A DNA stretch of 64,000 bases from Saprospiraceae bacterium (GTDB lineage Bacteria > Bacteroidota > Bacteroidia > Chitinophagales > Saprospiraceae), in assembly GCA_016714785.1 (NCBI GenBank), contig JADKCC010000022.1, positions 124,001-188,000 on the forward strand, written 5' to 3'. Below are positions 27,939 to 36,551 of the stretch, piece after piece. The notes below the pieces were generated by a model. It made no database searches. It was not told the DNA's origin and saw only the letters and a program-made list of their open reading frames with translations. Position numbers and translations under genes: made by a program. The stretch's first letter is position 1. Each line of letters begins with the position of its first letter.

Positions 27939-29657
27939 ATGCAAAGTAAAAGCTTATTTCTACCATTACCTAGCCTGTTTTCATTGATTGCATTGATTAC
28001 ACTTTTAGCTTGTAAGTCATCACCAAAAAATAAGTCACTCTACCCTATCACAAAATCAGCAATAGCGGACAGTGCTATGGTTGTTTCTGCACATCCATTG
28101 GCTACTGCTATAGGTATTAAAATACTTCGCAATGGTGGTAATGCTGTGGATGCAGCTATTGCAGTACAGTTTGCATTGGCCGTTTGTTATCCTGGAGCTG
28201 GGAATATTGGTGGAGGAGGATTTATGGTCTATAGAAATAATTCAGGCGAAATTTTCTCCCTTGATTATAGAGAAAAAGCAAGTGCATCTGCCACAGCGGA
28301 TATGTATTTAGATAGTCTGGGAAATGTTCAAGAAGATCTAAGTAAATTTGGACATTTAGCAGCAGGTGTACCTGGTACTGTGGATGGGATGGTCAAAGCT
28401 TATGAGAAATTTAGTAAATTAAAGGATTGGAAAAATCTGCTTCAACCGGCCATTGATCTAGCAAAAAATGGGTTCCAAATCACTGCAAGAGAAGCTGAAA
28501 ACTTGAATGAAGAACAAGACAATTTCAAAAAATACAACCTAAATACAACAGCTTTTCACAAAGAAAAGTGGGCAGAGGGAGATATGTTAATACAAAATGA
28601 TCTTGCAAAAACCTTAGAAGCCATACGAGACCATGGGCGAGCTGGATTTTACGAAGGAATAGTAGCTGATCAAATCGTGACAGAAATGAAAAGTGGAAAA
28701 GGCATCGTCAGCATTGAAGATCTTAAAAATTATCATGCGCAATGGCGCACGCCTATCACAACTATGTATCGTGGCCATAAAATAATTTCTATGCCGCCAC
28801 CCTCAAGTGGAGGTATCGCTTTGGCTCAATTACTGGAAATGGTCGAGCCTTATGATGTTGCTTCTCTTAAATTTCAGTCGGCTGCATCTGTTCATCTAAT
28901 GGTTGAAGCAGAAAGAAGAGTTTATGCGGATCGATCTCAATTTTTGGGTGATGCCGATTTCTATGCCGTGCCACAAAAAACACTTTTGGATAGTGGCTAT
29001 ATAGCTCAAAGAATGGCAGACTTCAATCCTAGGCTTGCTAATAAAAGTACTGACGTTAGTCATGGTGAGATAGGAAGTGAAGAGACTACACATTACAGTA
29101 TTATAGATCAATACGGCAATGCAGTATCTATGACCACTACTCTCAATGGTGGTTATGGCGCCTTTACTGTAGTAGGCGGCGCTGGATTTATTCTCAACAA
29201 TGAAATGGATGATTTCTCAGTAAAACCAGGTACCTCGAATATGTATGGACTAGTAGGTGGTACAGCTAATAAAATTGAAGCCAACAAACGAATGCTTTCG
29301 TCCATGACACCTACCATAGTTGAAAAGGATGGAAAATTAAAGATGGTGGTGGGAACACCAGGTGGCTCTACGATTATCACTTCTGTTTTTCAGGCTATTA
29401 TCAATGTTTTAGATTTTGGAATGGATGCAGATCAAGCCGTTCAAGCACCAAGATTTCACCATCAGTGGCTTCCTGATGTCATACAATGCGAAGTGGATGC
29501 TATAGATGCCAAAGAACGAAAAATATTAGAAAGTATAGGGCATACTTTTAAAGATAGAGGACCTATAGGTCGAGTTGAAGCCATCGTTATAAACAAAAAT
29601 GGTCAGTTGCATGGAGCCGCAGACAGACGTGGAGATGATGATACTAAGGGATTCTAA
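27939..29657 (+). CDS. ggt: Gamma-glutamyltransferase (lipoprotein)
   Basis: A 572-residue N-terminal nucleophile hydrolase that cleaves glutathione and other gamma-glutamyl compounds. A lipobox (TLLAC, Cys25) predicts a lipid-anchored periplasmic or surface enzyme. Large-subunit motifs include AAIAVQFALAVCYPGAGNIG and GVPGTVDGMVKAYEKF. Autoprocessing should occur before Thr383 in the ETTHYSIIDQYGNAVSMTTT segment. Small-subunit motifs NNEMDDFSVKPG, SSMTPTIVEKDGK, VGTPGGSTIITSVFQ and APRFHHQWLPD match the family closely. The length is normal. Confidence 0.96.
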   Translation: MQSKSLFLPLPSLFSLIALITLLACKSSPKNKSLYPITKSAIADSAMVVSAHPLATAIGIKILRNGGNAVDAAIAVQFALAVCYPGAGNIGGGGFMVYRNNSGEIFSLDYREKASASATADMYLDSLGNVQEDLSKFGHLAAGVPGTVDGMVKAYEKFSKLKDWKNLLQPAIDLAKNGFQITAREAENLNEEQDNFKKYNLNTTAFHKEKWAEGDMLIQNDLAKTLEAIRDHGRAGFYEGIVADQIVTEMKSGKGIVSIEDLKNYHAQWRTPITTMYRGHKIISMPPPSSGGIALAQLLEMVEPYDVASLKFQSAASVHLMVEAERRVYADRSQFLGDADFYAVPQKTLLDSGYIAQRMADFNPRLANKSTDVSHGEIGSEETTHYSIIDQYGNAVSMTTTLNGGYGAFTVVGGAGFILNNEMDDFSVKPGTSNMYGLVGGTANKIEANKRMLSSMTPTIVEKDGKLKMVVGTPGGSTIITSVFQAIINVLDFGMDADQAVQAPRFHHQWLPDVIQCEVDAIDAKERKILESIGHTFKDRGPIGRVEAIVINKNGQLHGAADRRGDDDTKGF

Positions 29658-29823
29658 AATAGTAAAGATGTCAAATGTCTAGTAATTTTTTTAAACTGGA
29701 ATAAAAGTAAATCTCTTAATTCCACTTTGTCATATTAGTATTTTAAAAAAAAATGAGACTAAAAAAGGGGTTTCTCAGTCGCTAAAACTGCTTAGAAATA
29801 ACCTAGTATTAGAGTTTAAGGTA

Positions 29824-29868
29824 GGGAGATGAATGGAGTTCGGCGAGGCCGAACTCCATTCATCTCCC
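29824..29868. repeat. Perfect 21-bp inverted repeat with 3-nt loop
   Basis: The left arm 29824-29844 (starting GGGAGATGAATGG) is the exact reverse complement of 29848-29868, around a GAG loop. It is much more GC-rich than its surroundings. Only a broken T-run (ACTTTTCC) follows on the plus strand, so it is a poor canonical terminator, though it could protect or end the ggt transcript. No second copy was noticed in the window. Confidence 0.9.
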
Positions 29869-29960
29869 ACTTTTCCTTATCATCCTTGGTCCATTCGAAC
29901 CACAGAGTGGCGAGAAATCTTATTTTATTCAAATAGGTCAAAGTAGATTTAAATTGTAGC

Positions 29961-30007
29961 TCAAAAAAAAGAGTTGCATCTCAGGTATTCCCAAAATGCA
30001 ACTCTTT
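29961..30007 (-). terminator. Intrinsic terminator of the S9 peptidase gene
   Basis: Twelve-bp perfect arms (29968-29979, AAAGAGTTGCAT, and 29996-30007) with a 16-nt loop. In the minus-strand transcript the stem ends in a run of eight U. It lies about 20 bp after the peptidase stop codon. Confidence 0.9.
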
Positions 30008-30028
30008 GAACTTTCCTTTACAGAGAAG

Positions 30029-32668
30029 TTATTTTTTAATCATCGTCATAACTGCATTTTGCATGGCAGGTATGACTTGGACTATTTTATCTGCAGATTT
30101 TGTAGCCGTATTGATCCAATAAGTGGTTTTGTCTGCCTCATTTTCATGGCTTACTACTTCCACAACATGATAACTTGCGTCACCCATTTTTTCAGGCTCT
30201 TTTACGGTAAGAACTACTTTTTTGGCTTTCATCGTCATCATATCTGGTATGCTATATGCCAATGTATATCCTGGTTTCAGGTCTAGTCCACCGATTACAT
30301 AATCAGAACCAGGCCCATCCGCCATGTATGCACCGTCAAACTCCATGTCCATGTTTTGCCCAGCCATACTGACCGATGCTTTATTACCACTAAAATTCAT
30401 AGGGATTTCTTGCCCCATTTGGTTCATGGTACGAGATACTGGTTTGAAATCAGCGGTACACTTCAATACATCGGACATATCGCCCATAGGGCTTTTTGAT
30501 TCATCTTTGATCAACCAATGGTCACCATCTTTTGTGATGGTACGTGTCATCTGCATAGGGATCTTTTGACCTGCTACTTCTATAGTCATATCATATTCTG
30601 AAGTACCTTCTTTGATGGTGTTTTTGATGGTAGGCAATGCGCTTGATGTTTTAATCTCAGATTTTGGGGTATATGTTACTTTAGTAATATCTACCATCAA
30701 ATTTTCTAAGGTCGATTTTACATCAGCTGCCATTTCATTTTGGTATCTACCACCTAAAGTCTCTGAAAGGAATTGTTCCACTTTGGCGTACATGGCCTTT
30801 TTATTCAATGGTTTTGCAAATCCATGTCCTTCATCTTTGGCTAATAGGTAATCTACTTTTTTACCTTTTTCTCTAAGAGCTATGACTATTTGGTCCGCTT
30901 CTGCTTGTTTTACTCTTGGGTCATTGGCTCCCTGGATGATGAGAAGAGGTTTGTTGATCTTATCAACACTGAATAATGGACTTGCTTCTTTGATGAGCTT
31001 TTTGCCAACTTCTGTATTTGGATCGCCCACCATACCATATAGGAATGCTCTACCTGATTCCCAATATGCTGGTACCGACTCCAATAATGTAAATATATTG
31101 CTTGGTCCTACGATATCTACACCGCAAGCATAGACATCAGGTGTGAAAGCCAATCCTGCCAATGTTGCATATCCGCCATAACTACCACCCATGATGGCAA
31201 CTTTATCTTTATTGGCGATACCTTCTTTGATCAAGTATTTTACGCCCCATGTGATGTCATCTTGCATAAGTTTGCCCCATTGAAGATCTCCTGCATTTTG
31301 GAATTTTTTTCCATACCCACCACTAGCTCTGAAGTTTGGCTGTAATACCGCATATCCTCTATTGGCCAAAAACTGTGCTTCGGCATCATATCCCCAATAG
31401 TCTCTAGGGCCTTTTGGCCCTCCATGTACTAAAACTACCACTGGCAAATTTTTGCCATCCATACCAACCGGTATCGTAAGGTAAGCTGGTATTTCTAAGC
31501 CATCACTACTCTTATATGAGATGGACTTCATAGTAGAAAGATGTTGTTCTACCTCCTTTAATTTTGGTCTGCCTGTATATTGGAATGTTACCTTTTTAGT
31601 TTTAGCATCGTAAGCATGTACTTCTGAAGCATACTTATCTCCCCATACTGCTATTAAAAACTTGCTATAATCTTTCGTATTGCTCTGGAAATCTACTTCT
31701 CTACCTGGGAATTTTGCTTTTAGTTCGTTGTACATTGTTTCCCATTTTTTATCTTTCCAGTAGTACTTCGTTTTGTCCAAGGTATATGATGTAGAAATTA
31801 TTTTTCTTGTATTCCTATCTACAGACAAGCCGCCGAAATCAACTTTATTTTCTGGGTCACTTTCTATTTTGACTGTCTTTTTGGTATCAGGATTCATCAG
31901 GAATAATGCTGATTTATCCAAGTCTCCCACATTGGTTACCAAATAAAACTGAGTATTGTCAGCATTCCATCCACTACTATAAGCTGTCTCTGTCACCAAC
32001 GTTTCATAAATAGGAGTCAATGATTGATCGGCATTTACTTTAAGAAAAGTAGTTGCTCCTTTTTCATCAGTACGATACAACATTCTCAATTTGTCATTCC
32101 AGTCAAAATCATAACCAGTGATTCTGTCTTTATTTTCGTACTTCAAGGTCAATTCGCCTGTTGAAATTTTCAATTCATAAAGGTCATGCCATGCTTTGTC
32201 ACGATCATTAAGTCCGATCATCATCAAGTCAGGATTGTTTTGGCTCACATTGTAAATCTGAGCTGTAACTTCGTCTTTGGGTGTCAAGTTCCTTGATTCA
32301 GGCACGCCAGTGGACGCAGGTGTTGCTTTAGGATCAACAGCAAATACATTTATGTTTTCGTCGCCATCTTTGTCTTTTACATACAAGATATACTTACTGT
32401 CGTCTGTCCAGAAATAACCATACAATGGTCTTGCACTGTCTGTCAAAGGTTTTGCTTTGTCAAAAGGATCATTGATCTTCTTGACCCAAACATTCATAAT
32501 ACCGTTGTATGCTTTCATAAACGATATCCATTGCCCATCAGGGCTGATTTGACCTGAAGATATTTCAGGATTTCCAAAAAACAAATCCCTATCTAAGAGC
32601 GGTGTTTTCTGTGCGTCAATGCTTAATGTCATTGCAAAAAAAGTTGTTAAAATGAATAAAATTCTCAT
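30029..32668 (-). CDS. S9 family (prolyl oligopeptidase-type) secreted peptidase with extra C-terminal domain
   Basis: A 879-residue protein. The ATG at 32668 is chosen because it begins a signal peptide (MRILFILTTFFAMTLSIDAQ); a longer in-frame reading adds 33 unlikely residues. An N-terminal beta-propeller (ISPDGQWISFMKAYNG, YFWTDDSKYILYVKDKDGDE) precedes the alpha/beta-hydrolase domain with GGSYGGYATL (nucleophile Ser), QGANDPRVKQAEAD (Asp) and KDEGHGFAKPLNK (His). About 230 further residues follow the usual end of the family and form a separate beta-rich region (AGQKIPMQMTRTITKDGDHW). Probably a periplasmic dipeptidyl or acylaminoacyl peptidase. Confidence 0.93.
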   Translation of the reverse strand: MRILFILTTFFAMTLSIDAQKTPLLDRDLFFGNPEISSGQISPDGQWISFMKAYNGIMNVWVKKINDPFDKAKPLTDSARPLYGYFWTDDSKYILYVKDKDGDENINVFAVDPKATPASTGVPESRNLTPKDEVTAQIYNVSQNNPDLMMIGLNDRDKAWHDLYELKISTGELTLKYENKDRITGYDFDWNDKLRMLYRTDEKGATTFLKVNADQSLTPIYETLVTETAYSSGWNADNTQFYLVTNVGDLDKSALFLMNPDTKKTVKIESDPENKVDFGGLSVDRNTRKIISTSYTLDKTKYYWKDKKWETMYNELKAKFPGREVDFQSNTKDYSKFLIAVWGDKYASEVHAYDAKTKKVTFQYTGRPKLKEVEQHLSTMKSISYKSSDGLEIPAYLTIPVGMDGKNLPVVVLVHGGPKGPRDYWGYDAEAQFLANRGYAVLQPNFRASGGYGKKFQNAGDLQWGKLMQDDITWGVKYLIKEGIANKDKVAIMGGSYGGYATLAGLAFTPDVYACGVDIVGPSNIFTLLESVPAYWESGRAFLYGMVGDPNTEVGKKLIKEASPLFSVDKINKPLLIIQGANDPRVKQAEADQIVIALREKGKKVDYLLAKDEGHGFAKPLNKKAMYAKVEQFLSETLGGRYQNEMAADVKSTLENLMVDITKVTYTPKSEIKTSSALPTIKNTIKEGTSEYDMTIEVAGQKIPMQMTRTITKDGDHWLIKDESKSPMGDMSDVLKCTADFKPVSRTMNQMGQEIPMNFSGNKASVSMAGQNMDMEFDGAYMADGPGSDYVIGGLDLKPGYTLAYSIPDMMTMKAKKVVLTVKEPEKMGDASYHVVEVVSHENEADKTTYWINTATKSADKIVQVIPAMQNAVMTMIKK

Positions 32669-32832
32669 GATGTATAAATGATTTTTGAAATATAACGATG
32701 TATTTTGGGAATTAGTTGTATTCCATATACCAAATGATAGATTTTCAAGACGAAAGTTAGAGCACAATCGTAGTATGTTACGTTGTACAAATAAAATTAA
32801 TTTTATTTCTTAGCAAACATTAGTTGCAAAAG

Positions 32833-33168
32833 TTATTCGTTAGCCAATTTGGCTGGGTAACCATGCGCTTCTATTATTTTTATTATTTCTGCTACTGAAA
32901 TCTTTTTTTCATCATAAGTTACCATAGAAATGCCCGTTTCTAATTTTGTTTTACTACGTATGATCCCATTTACGGTTTTCAATTTTTTGTCTATGCCATC
33001 GGCACAACCTTTTTGGCAAGTCATATCACTGACGGTGATTTTGACTTTTTTAATGTTTTGTTGTTGTTCTATTTTATAACTAACTAGGACTTGACTTTTA
33101 TGCCCAAATGAAATGGATAGCTGAAAAGTTACCATTGCAAATAAAACGTAATATCTAAGGTTTTTCAT
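32833..33168 (-). CDS. Exported heavy-metal-associated (HMA) domain protein
   Basis: A 111-residue protein with a signal peptide-like N-terminus (about residues 1-23) and one HMA/ferredoxin-fold domain. The metal-loop motif is MTCQKGCADGIDKKL, a CxxGC variant in place of the CxxC of copper chaperones, followed by VNGIIRSKTKLETGISMVTY and the closing IEAHGYPAKL. Periplasmic metal binding or a structural role is inferred. The second cysteine is shifted by one, so copper chaperone activity is not assured. Confidence 0.82.
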   Translation of the reverse strand: MKNLRYYVLFAMVTFQLSISFGHKSQVLVSYKIEQQQNIKKVKITVSDMTCQKGCADGIDKKLKTVNGIIRSKTKLETGISMVTYDEKKISVAEIIKIIEAHGYPAKLANE

Positions 33169-33249
33169 TATTTAAATTTTAATTTTTTTTTTGAATCACG
33201 TGGACATACTTTGCTAATTTGGCTTCTACTCACGCGTTTATTATTATTT

Positions 33250-33699
33250 TTACTTATCATTAATCCAAACAGCATAAGATGTCGGCGTTTCATCCAATCT
33301 CACACTATATAAATTTATATCTGGGTCAAACTTGTCAATCAAAATATCCACCATATACAAAACCAAATTTTCGCAAGTAGGTTGAAAAGGCAACAAATTT
33401 ACTTTTTCGAACTGTTGTAAGAATTCGACGTTATTAGCATAGGGTGCATTTTTATTTAGCACTAATGCATGATCCAATTTATTTACTATCAAATCATTCA
33501 CCAAAGATTTCAGAACACTAAAATCTATGACCATGCCGTCATTAGTTGCTCCACGGTGCTCTTGAGGAATACCTTCTATGGTGATCTCCAATTGATATGT
33601 ATGACCATGTATGTTTTTGCATTGTCCATCATGCCCAAATAATGCATGGGCCATGTCAAAATTAAATTTTTTGGTCAGCTTGATTGTGCGATTTAACAT
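33250..33699 (-). CDS. queD: 6-Carboxytetrahydropterin synthase / 6-pyruvoyl tetrahydropterin synthase family
   Basis: A 149-residue T-fold enzyme that converts 7,8-dihydroneopterin triphosphate on the path to queuosine. Zinc-binding histidines lie in FDMAHALFGHDGQCKNIHGH, with the catalytic cysteine in GHDGQCKN. Later motifs are DFSVLKSLVNDLIVNKLDHA and the substrate glutamate in VRLDETPTSYAVW. Assignment to QueD over PTPS is by bacterial context and length. It starts 14 bp after the stop of the lyase gene, so the two may be co-transcribed. Confidence 0.9.
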   Translation of the reverse strand: MLNRTIKLTKKFNFDMAHALFGHDGQCKNIHGHTYQLEITIEGIPQEHRGATNDGMVIDFSVLKSLVNDLIVNKLDHALVLNKNAPYANNVEFLQQFEKVNLLPFQPTCENLVLYMVDILIDKFDPDINLYSVRLDETPTSYAVWINDK

Positions 33700-33713
33700 G
33701 GTATATATTCCAT

Positions 33714-35090
33714 TTATAATTTTTCGAATCTTGCTTGGAAAAACCTAAGATATTTAGGTTCATAAACCATCTTCAAACCTTTGATTTTATGTCTTCGGTC
33801 ATAAACATTGGCCACTGACTCCGCTATAACATCCATGTGCGCTTGTGTATAGACTCGTCTAGGTATCGTAAATCTTACCAACTCAAGATTTGGGTAATAA
33901 TTAGTACCATCAGCTTTCCTACCTGCAGATACAATACCTCTTTCCATCGTTCTCACACCCGAATCCATATACACTTCTGCAGCCAATGTTTGAGCTGGAA
34001 ATTGATCTTGTGTCAAATGTGGCAAGAAAGATTTAGCATCCACAAATATACCATGACCACCTATTGGCTGTACGATCGGTATATTGTATTCCATCATTTT
34101 GTGCCCCAAATATTCAACTTGTCCTACACGTGCACTTTGATGTTTGTCATCTAAACTTTCTTTAATACCCACTGCTATCGCCTCCATATCTCTACCCGCC
34201 AAACCGCCGTAAGTATGCAAACCTTCATAAACGACTACCATATTTCTAGCTTCTTCATATACATCCCATTCGTTGGTGGCCATGAAACCACCAATATTGA
34301 CCAAAGCATCCTTTTTGGCCGACATCGTAGCTCCATCGGTATAACTGCAGATTTCCTTTACAATGTCTTTAATAGCTACTTTTTGATACCCATCTTCTCT
34401 TTGTTGAATAAAATATGCGTTTTCCGCTACACGAGTCATATCGTGTATGATTCGAATACCTTTTTCATTACAATAAGTTCTTAGTTCTTTCAAGTTCGCC
34501 ATACTTATAGGTTGACCACCAGCCATGTTTACATTAGTAGCGATACTAATATAGGGTATTTTTTTCGCACCATATTTTTTCACTATGATGTCCAATTTAT
34601 TCAAATCCACATTCCCTTTAAAAGGATGCAAATTGAGCGGATCATGGGCTTCATCTATGATAATGTCTGTAAAAGTACCTCCTGATAACTCTTGATGGAG
34701 CCTAGTCGTGGTAAAATACATGTTCCCAGGTACAATATCGCCTTGTTTTATTAAGATTTTGGAAAGAATATTTTCAGCACCACGTCCTTGATGAGTAGGG
34801 ATTACATACTTATACCCATAATACTTTTGGATTGCTTTTTCCATATTATAAAAACTCTTGCTCCCAGCATAAGCTTCATCACCTGTCATAAATGCTCCCC
34901 ATTGTTGGTCACTCATGGCGTTGGTTCCGCTATCAGTTAGTAAATCTATGTAAACATCTTCTGCCTTTAATAAAAATGTATTGTAACCAGCTTCTTTTAA
35001 AGCTTTTTTCCTATCCTTTTCATTGGTCATTTTGAGTAATTCAACCATTTTGATTCTGTATGGTTCAGCCCAAGATCTTTTGTGATTCAT
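33714..35090 (-). CDS. Tyrosine phenol-lyase / tryptophanase family lyase (TPL-like residues)
   Basis: A 458-residue PLP enzyme that beta-eliminates an aromatic amino acid to phenol or indole, pyruvate and ammonia. The ATG at 35090 (MNHKRSWAEPYRIKMVELLK) is the family-like start; an upstream in-frame start would add 39 atypical residues. Motifs: DLLTDSGTNAMSDQQWGAFM, GDEAYAGSKSFY, PTHQGRGAENILS and the PLP lysine in TDGATMSAKKDALV. Two sites that separate the enzymes look like tyrosine phenol-lyase: FTTTR (E. coli tryptophanase has FDTTQ) and RTMERG with Arg (tryptophanase has a hydrophobic residue). Substrate remains to be proven. Confidence 0.85.
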   Translation of the reverse strand: MNHKRSWAEPYRIKMVELLKMTNEKDRKKALKEAGYNTFLLKAEDVYIDLLTDSGTNAMSDQQWGAFMTGDEAYAGSKSFYNMEKAIQKYYGYKYVIPTHQGRGAENILSKILIKQGDIVPGNMYFTTTRLHQELSGGTFTDIIIDEAHDPLNLHPFKGNVDLNKLDIIVKKYGAKKIPYISIATNVNMAGGQPISMANLKELRTYCNEKGIRIIHDMTRVAENAYFIQQREDGYQKVAIKDIVKEICSYTDGATMSAKKDALVNIGGFMATNEWDVYEEARNMVVVYEGLHTYGGLAGRDMEAIAVGIKESLDDKHQSARVGQVEYLGHKMMEYNIPIVQPIGGHGIFVDAKSFLPHLTQDQFPAQTLAAEVYMDSGVRTMERGIVSAGRKADGTNYYPNLELVRFTIPRRVYTQAHMDVIAESVANVYDRRHKIKGLKMVYEPKYLRFFQARFEKL

Positions 35091-35137
35091 TTGTTTTTTT
35101 TGAGTTTTATTGAAAATGTATAATACATAAAACGGGG

Positions 35138-35145
35138 CAAAATTA
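35138..35145 (-). promoter_or_regulatory. -7 box of the lyase gene
   Basis: The minus strand reads TAATTTTG, an exact TAnnTTTG match, 48 bp upstream of the lyase ATG and about 40 bp from the centre of the palindrome at 35178-35193. Confidence 0.55.
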
Positions 35146-35177
35146 AGTTGTTTCAGAATCTTGGAAATAGTTAAAAC

Positions 35178-35193
35178 TATGACTTTCGTCATA
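35178..35193. promoter_or_regulatory. Crp/Fnr-type palindromic operator, site 1
   Basis: TATGAC-TTTC-GTCATA is a perfect 6-4-6 palindrome. It lies upstream of the lyase promoter in the divergent region and has the same half-site as site 2. Confidence 0.65.
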
Positions 35194-35224
35194 AGTTTAG
35201 ATGACAAGAAGGATCATATTATAA

Positions 35225-35240
35225 TATGACTAAAGTCATT
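35225..35240. promoter_or_regulatory. Crp/Fnr-type palindromic operator, site 2
   Basis: TATGAC-TAAA-GTCATT differs from a perfect palindrome at one outer base. Its centre is 29.5 bp before the start of the sqr -7 box. That places it near -42 from the expected start site, the usual position for class II activation by Crp/Fnr proteins. Confidence 0.65.
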
Positions 35241-35261
35241 TTCCTATCTTATAGAGCATCC

Positions 35262-35269
35262 TACCTTTG
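35262..35269 (+). promoter_or_regulatory. -7 box of the sqr operon
   Basis: TACCTTTG matches the Bacteroidota -7 consensus exactly, 18 bp before the sqr ATG. No clear -33 element is present, and operator site 2 occupies that region, which fits an activator-dependent promoter. Confidence 0.6.
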
Positions 35270-35287
35270 CTCTATAAATCATTCAAT

Positions 35288-36523
35288 ATGAAACGGATAG
35301 TAATACTAGGTGCGGGTACAGGTGGTACAATGATGGCTCAACACCTTTCTAAAGAATTGGATAAAAAATCTTGGTCAATTTCTATAGTTGATGAGCGAAA
35401 AGATCATTATTATCAACCAGGTTTTTTGTTTCTTCCTTTTGACCAATATAAACCTGAAGATATAGTCAAACCTATTACAGATTTTATTCCTAAAGGTGTT
35501 GACTTTATTCATACGAGTATTGAAAAAATAGTCCCCGAAGCCCACGAGGTAATCTTGGCTAATGGCAATACATTAATGTTTGATATACTCATTATTGCTA
35601 CAGGATCGGAGATTGCGCCAGAAGAAACGGATGGTATGAAAGGTGAAGAGTGGGAAAAAAGTGTTTTTACTTTCTACACATTTGAAGGCGCCAAAGCCTT
35701 GAGAGATAAATTAAAAACCTGGGAAGGTGGCAAAATGGTGGTACACATCACAGAGATGCCAATAAAATGTCCTGTTGCACCTTTAGAATTTTCTTTTTTA
35801 GCTGATAGCTTTTTTAAAGATAAGGGTATGAGAGAAAAGGTAGAGATCACTTATGTTACACCATTGAGTGGGGCCTTTACCAAACCAAAATGTACTGATG
35901 CCCTCAATTACTTACTAGCTGAAAAAAACATAAAAATCGAAACAGATTTTGCCATAGAATCAGTAGATAATGAAAACAAGGTTATTCAAGACTACGGTGG
36001 GAAAACAATACCTTTTGATCTATTGGTCACGGTACCTACTAATATGGGTAGCAACGCTATCGAAAGATCTGGTTTGGGAGATGACCTGAACTTCGTACCT
36101 ACTGATAAAGCCACGCTTCAATCCAAAAAATATCCTGATATATTTGTAATTGGTGATGCTACCAATGTTCCTACATCCAAAGCAGGCTCTGTGGTGCATT
36201 TTGAGGCAGAGATACTCACTGAAAATATTTTAAGTTATATAAAAGGGCACAAACTAGAAGAAGAATTTGATGGTCATGCCAATTGTTTTATAGAAACAGG
36301 TGGTGGTAAAGCCTTACTTATTGATTTCAACTATGACCACGAACCAGTCACAGGTACCTTTCCTATAGCAGGTATTGGTCCATTAAGATTGTTAAAGGAG
36401 TCAAGATTTAACCATTTCGGCAAATTGGCCTTCAAATGGGTATATTGGAATATGTTGCTGAAAGCTCGCCCTATTCCATTCGTAAGTGCAAGAATGAATC
36501 TAGCTGGCAAAAATTATAATTAA
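35288..36523 (+). CDS. sqr: Sulfide:quinone oxidoreductase-type flavoprotein
   Basis: A 411-residue FAD enzyme that oxidises sulfide to sulfane sulfur and passes electrons to quinone. The ATG at 35288 (MKRIVILGAGTGGTMMAQHL) begins directly with the FAD-binding motif. A second FAD motif is DIFVIGDATNVPTSKAG. Cysteines at 161 (CPVAPLEF), 202 and 333 (GHANCF) are candidates for the redox-active pair. A C-terminal amphipathic region (FKWVYWNMLLKARPIPFV) would dock it to the membrane. It leads an operon with DsrC/TusE-like and DsrE2-like genes, which supports sulfide over other substrates. Confidence 0.88.
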   Translation: MKRIVILGAGTGGTMMAQHLSKELDKKSWSISIVDERKDHYYQPGFLFLPFDQYKPEDIVKPITDFIPKGVDFIHTSIEKIVPEAHEVILANGNTLMFDILIIATGSEIAPEETDGMKGEEWEKSVFTFYTFEGAKALRDKLKTWEGGKMVVHITEMPIKCPVAPLEFSFLADSFFKDKGMREKVEITYVTPLSGAFTKPKCTDALNYLLAEKNIKIETDFAIESVDNENKVIQDYGGKTIPFDLLVTVPTNMGSNAIERSGLGDDLNFVPTDKATLQSKKYPDIFVIGDATNVPTSKAGSVVHFEAEILTENILSYIKGHKLEEEFDGHANCFIETGGGKALLIDFNYDHEPVTGTFPIAGIGPLRLLKESRFNHFGKLAFKWVYWNMLLKARPIPFVSARMNLAGKNYN

Positions 36524-36551
36524 TTTAATAATAATAGTAAAATATCAAATC

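Larger units (their letters stand above)
29658..30028. other. Convergent intergenic region with two hairpins
   Basis: This 371-bp region lies between the 3' ends of ggt and the S9 peptidase gene. It contains a perfect 21-bp hairpin (29824-29868) and a strong minus-strand terminator (29961-30007). No open frame or RNA gene is recognisable in the rest. Confidence 0.6.

Noticed and set aside
29890..29925. tRNA-like T-arm string (GGTTCGAAT on the minus strand)
   Set aside because: No matching stem, anticodon arm or acceptor end nearby.
32669..32767. Longer N-terminus for the S9 peptidase
   Set aside because: The extra 33 residues precede a perfect signal peptide and have no family support.
35091..35207. 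Longer N-terminus for the tyrosine phenol-lyase-like protein
   Set aside because: It would extend through the -7 box and into operator site 1, and the added residues are unlike the family.
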